Below, piece after piece: positions 5,381 to 5,714 of a stretch of 5,714 nt of DNA (positions are counted from its first letter, which is position 1; every line of letters begins with the position of its first letter). Below the pieces are notes generated by a model, which was given only the letters and a program-made list of their open reading frames with translations, had not been told where the DNA came from and made no database searches. The position numbers and the translations under genes are program-made. The DNA is from Bacillota bacterium (GTDB lineage Bacteria > Bacillota > Desulfotomaculia > Desulfotomaculales > JAJYZD01), in contig JAJYZD010000236.1 of the NCBI GenBank assembly GCA_021800315.1, positions 1 through 5,714 of the forward strand. The letters run 5' to 3'.

Positions 5381-5397
5381 TGTTGATCCTTCGTTGC

Positions 5398-5714
5398 TTA
5401 GAGCCCCATGTCCAGCGCCAGCACCTTGGCCGCCTGCGCCCTGGTTGCGGGCAGGCCCGGACCGAACATGCCGTTGGGTAACCCGTTGATTAACCCCTTA
5501 GCCACATCCACTGACAACGGCCCTTTGCCCCAGGTGGGGATAGTTGCGTCGTCCTTGAAAGTGAGAGTGACTCCGGTAACCCCGGCAAGCGTTCTCCCGA
5601 CCATGGCCGCCATCTGGATGCGGTCGACCACGGAACCCGGTTGCAGCGTACCATCGGGATAACCGTTGATTATCCCCGCTTTCACCGCCGTGGCCAGGTA
5701 GGGCAGCTCCCACG
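5398..5714 (-). CDS. S-layer homology (SLH) domain protein, C-terminal end (5' part beyond window)
   Basis: About 104 codons visible, open to the right edge, TAA at 5400-5398. Visible residues ~1-45 form most of one SLH domain: WELPYLATAVKAGIINGYPD, then GTLQPGSVVDRIQMAAMVGR, where VVDRIQMA replaces the usual TRAE-type motif. A second SLH domain follows (KDDATIPTWGKGPLSVDVAK, GLINGLPNGMFGPGLPATRA, QAAKVLALDMGL), with a typical ITR/TRAE-type element (ATRAQAAK). SLH repeats bind pyruvylated secondary wall polymers and anchor proteins to the cell wall, normally as three repeats; a C-terminal location is common. What the rest of the protein does cannot be seen. A GTG at 5685 is internal to the first domain and not the real start. 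Confidence 0.95.
   Translation of the reverse strand, partial: WELPYLATAVKAGIINGYPDGTLQPGSVVDRIQMAAMVGRTLAGVTGVTLTFKDDATIPTWGKGPLSVDVAKGLINGLPNGMFGPGLPATRAQAAKVLALDMGL

Noticed and set aside
5063..5386. Plus-strand proline-rich open frame of 107 codons
   Set aside because: No ribosome binding site, no domain, runs through the hairpin after the SLH gene; composition reflects the GC-rich stretch.

Overview
The window most resembles an accessory stretch from a Gram-positive, clostridia-like bacterium (Peptococcaceae or Thermoanaerobacterales type). The guess rests on the protein families: secreted proteins with copper-amine-oxidase-N-like repeats, IPT/TIG domains, BNR-like repeats and S-layer homology (SLH) domains, purine-rich ribosome binding sites and GTG/TTG starts. 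No taxonomic marker gene is present, so this stays an inference. Every convincing gene or gene remnant lies on the minus strand. The long plus-strand open frames are antisense shadows.

Layout on the minus strand, from high to low coordinates. (1) 5398-5714: the C-terminal end of an SLH-domain surface protein that enters from beyond the right edge and is followed by a perfect 17-bp hairpin. (2) 4691-5341: no confident gene. It holds a long unidentified minus frame broken by one TGA, a perfect 16-bp dyad, and an 18-codon plus-strand ORF behind a strong ribosome binding site. (3) 4454-4690: a small orphan helix-turn-helix protein. (4) 2958-4210: a decayed insertion-sequence transposase in at least four frame fragments, still preceded by a perfect-consensus promoter lying between inverted repeats. 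(5) 2675-2957: a short unidentified ORF and a C9G8 palindrome. (6) 1680-2674: a truncated, frameshifted secreted-type protein with BNR-like repeats and a copper-amine-oxidase-N-like domain; a 23-bp tandem repeat array sits in its 5' part. (7) 539-1645: an intact secreted protein with signal peptide, two IPT/TIG domains and a double copper-amine-oxidase-N-like module. (8) 1-379: the N-terminal part of another secreted protein whose translation start and signal peptide are nearly identical to those of gene 7.

Taken together this is a cell-surface/exoprotein locus that has been shuffled and eroded. Secretion signals are reused on different mature domains, wall-anchoring SLH and extracellular beta-rich modules are neighbours, and mobile-element debris lies between them. 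I see no clear evidence for a complete new multi-gene system. The most unusual signals are the shared signal-peptide cassette, the 23-bp repeat array, the 4835-4873 dyad, the broken frame at 4919-5347 and the intact promoter left in front of a dead transposase.
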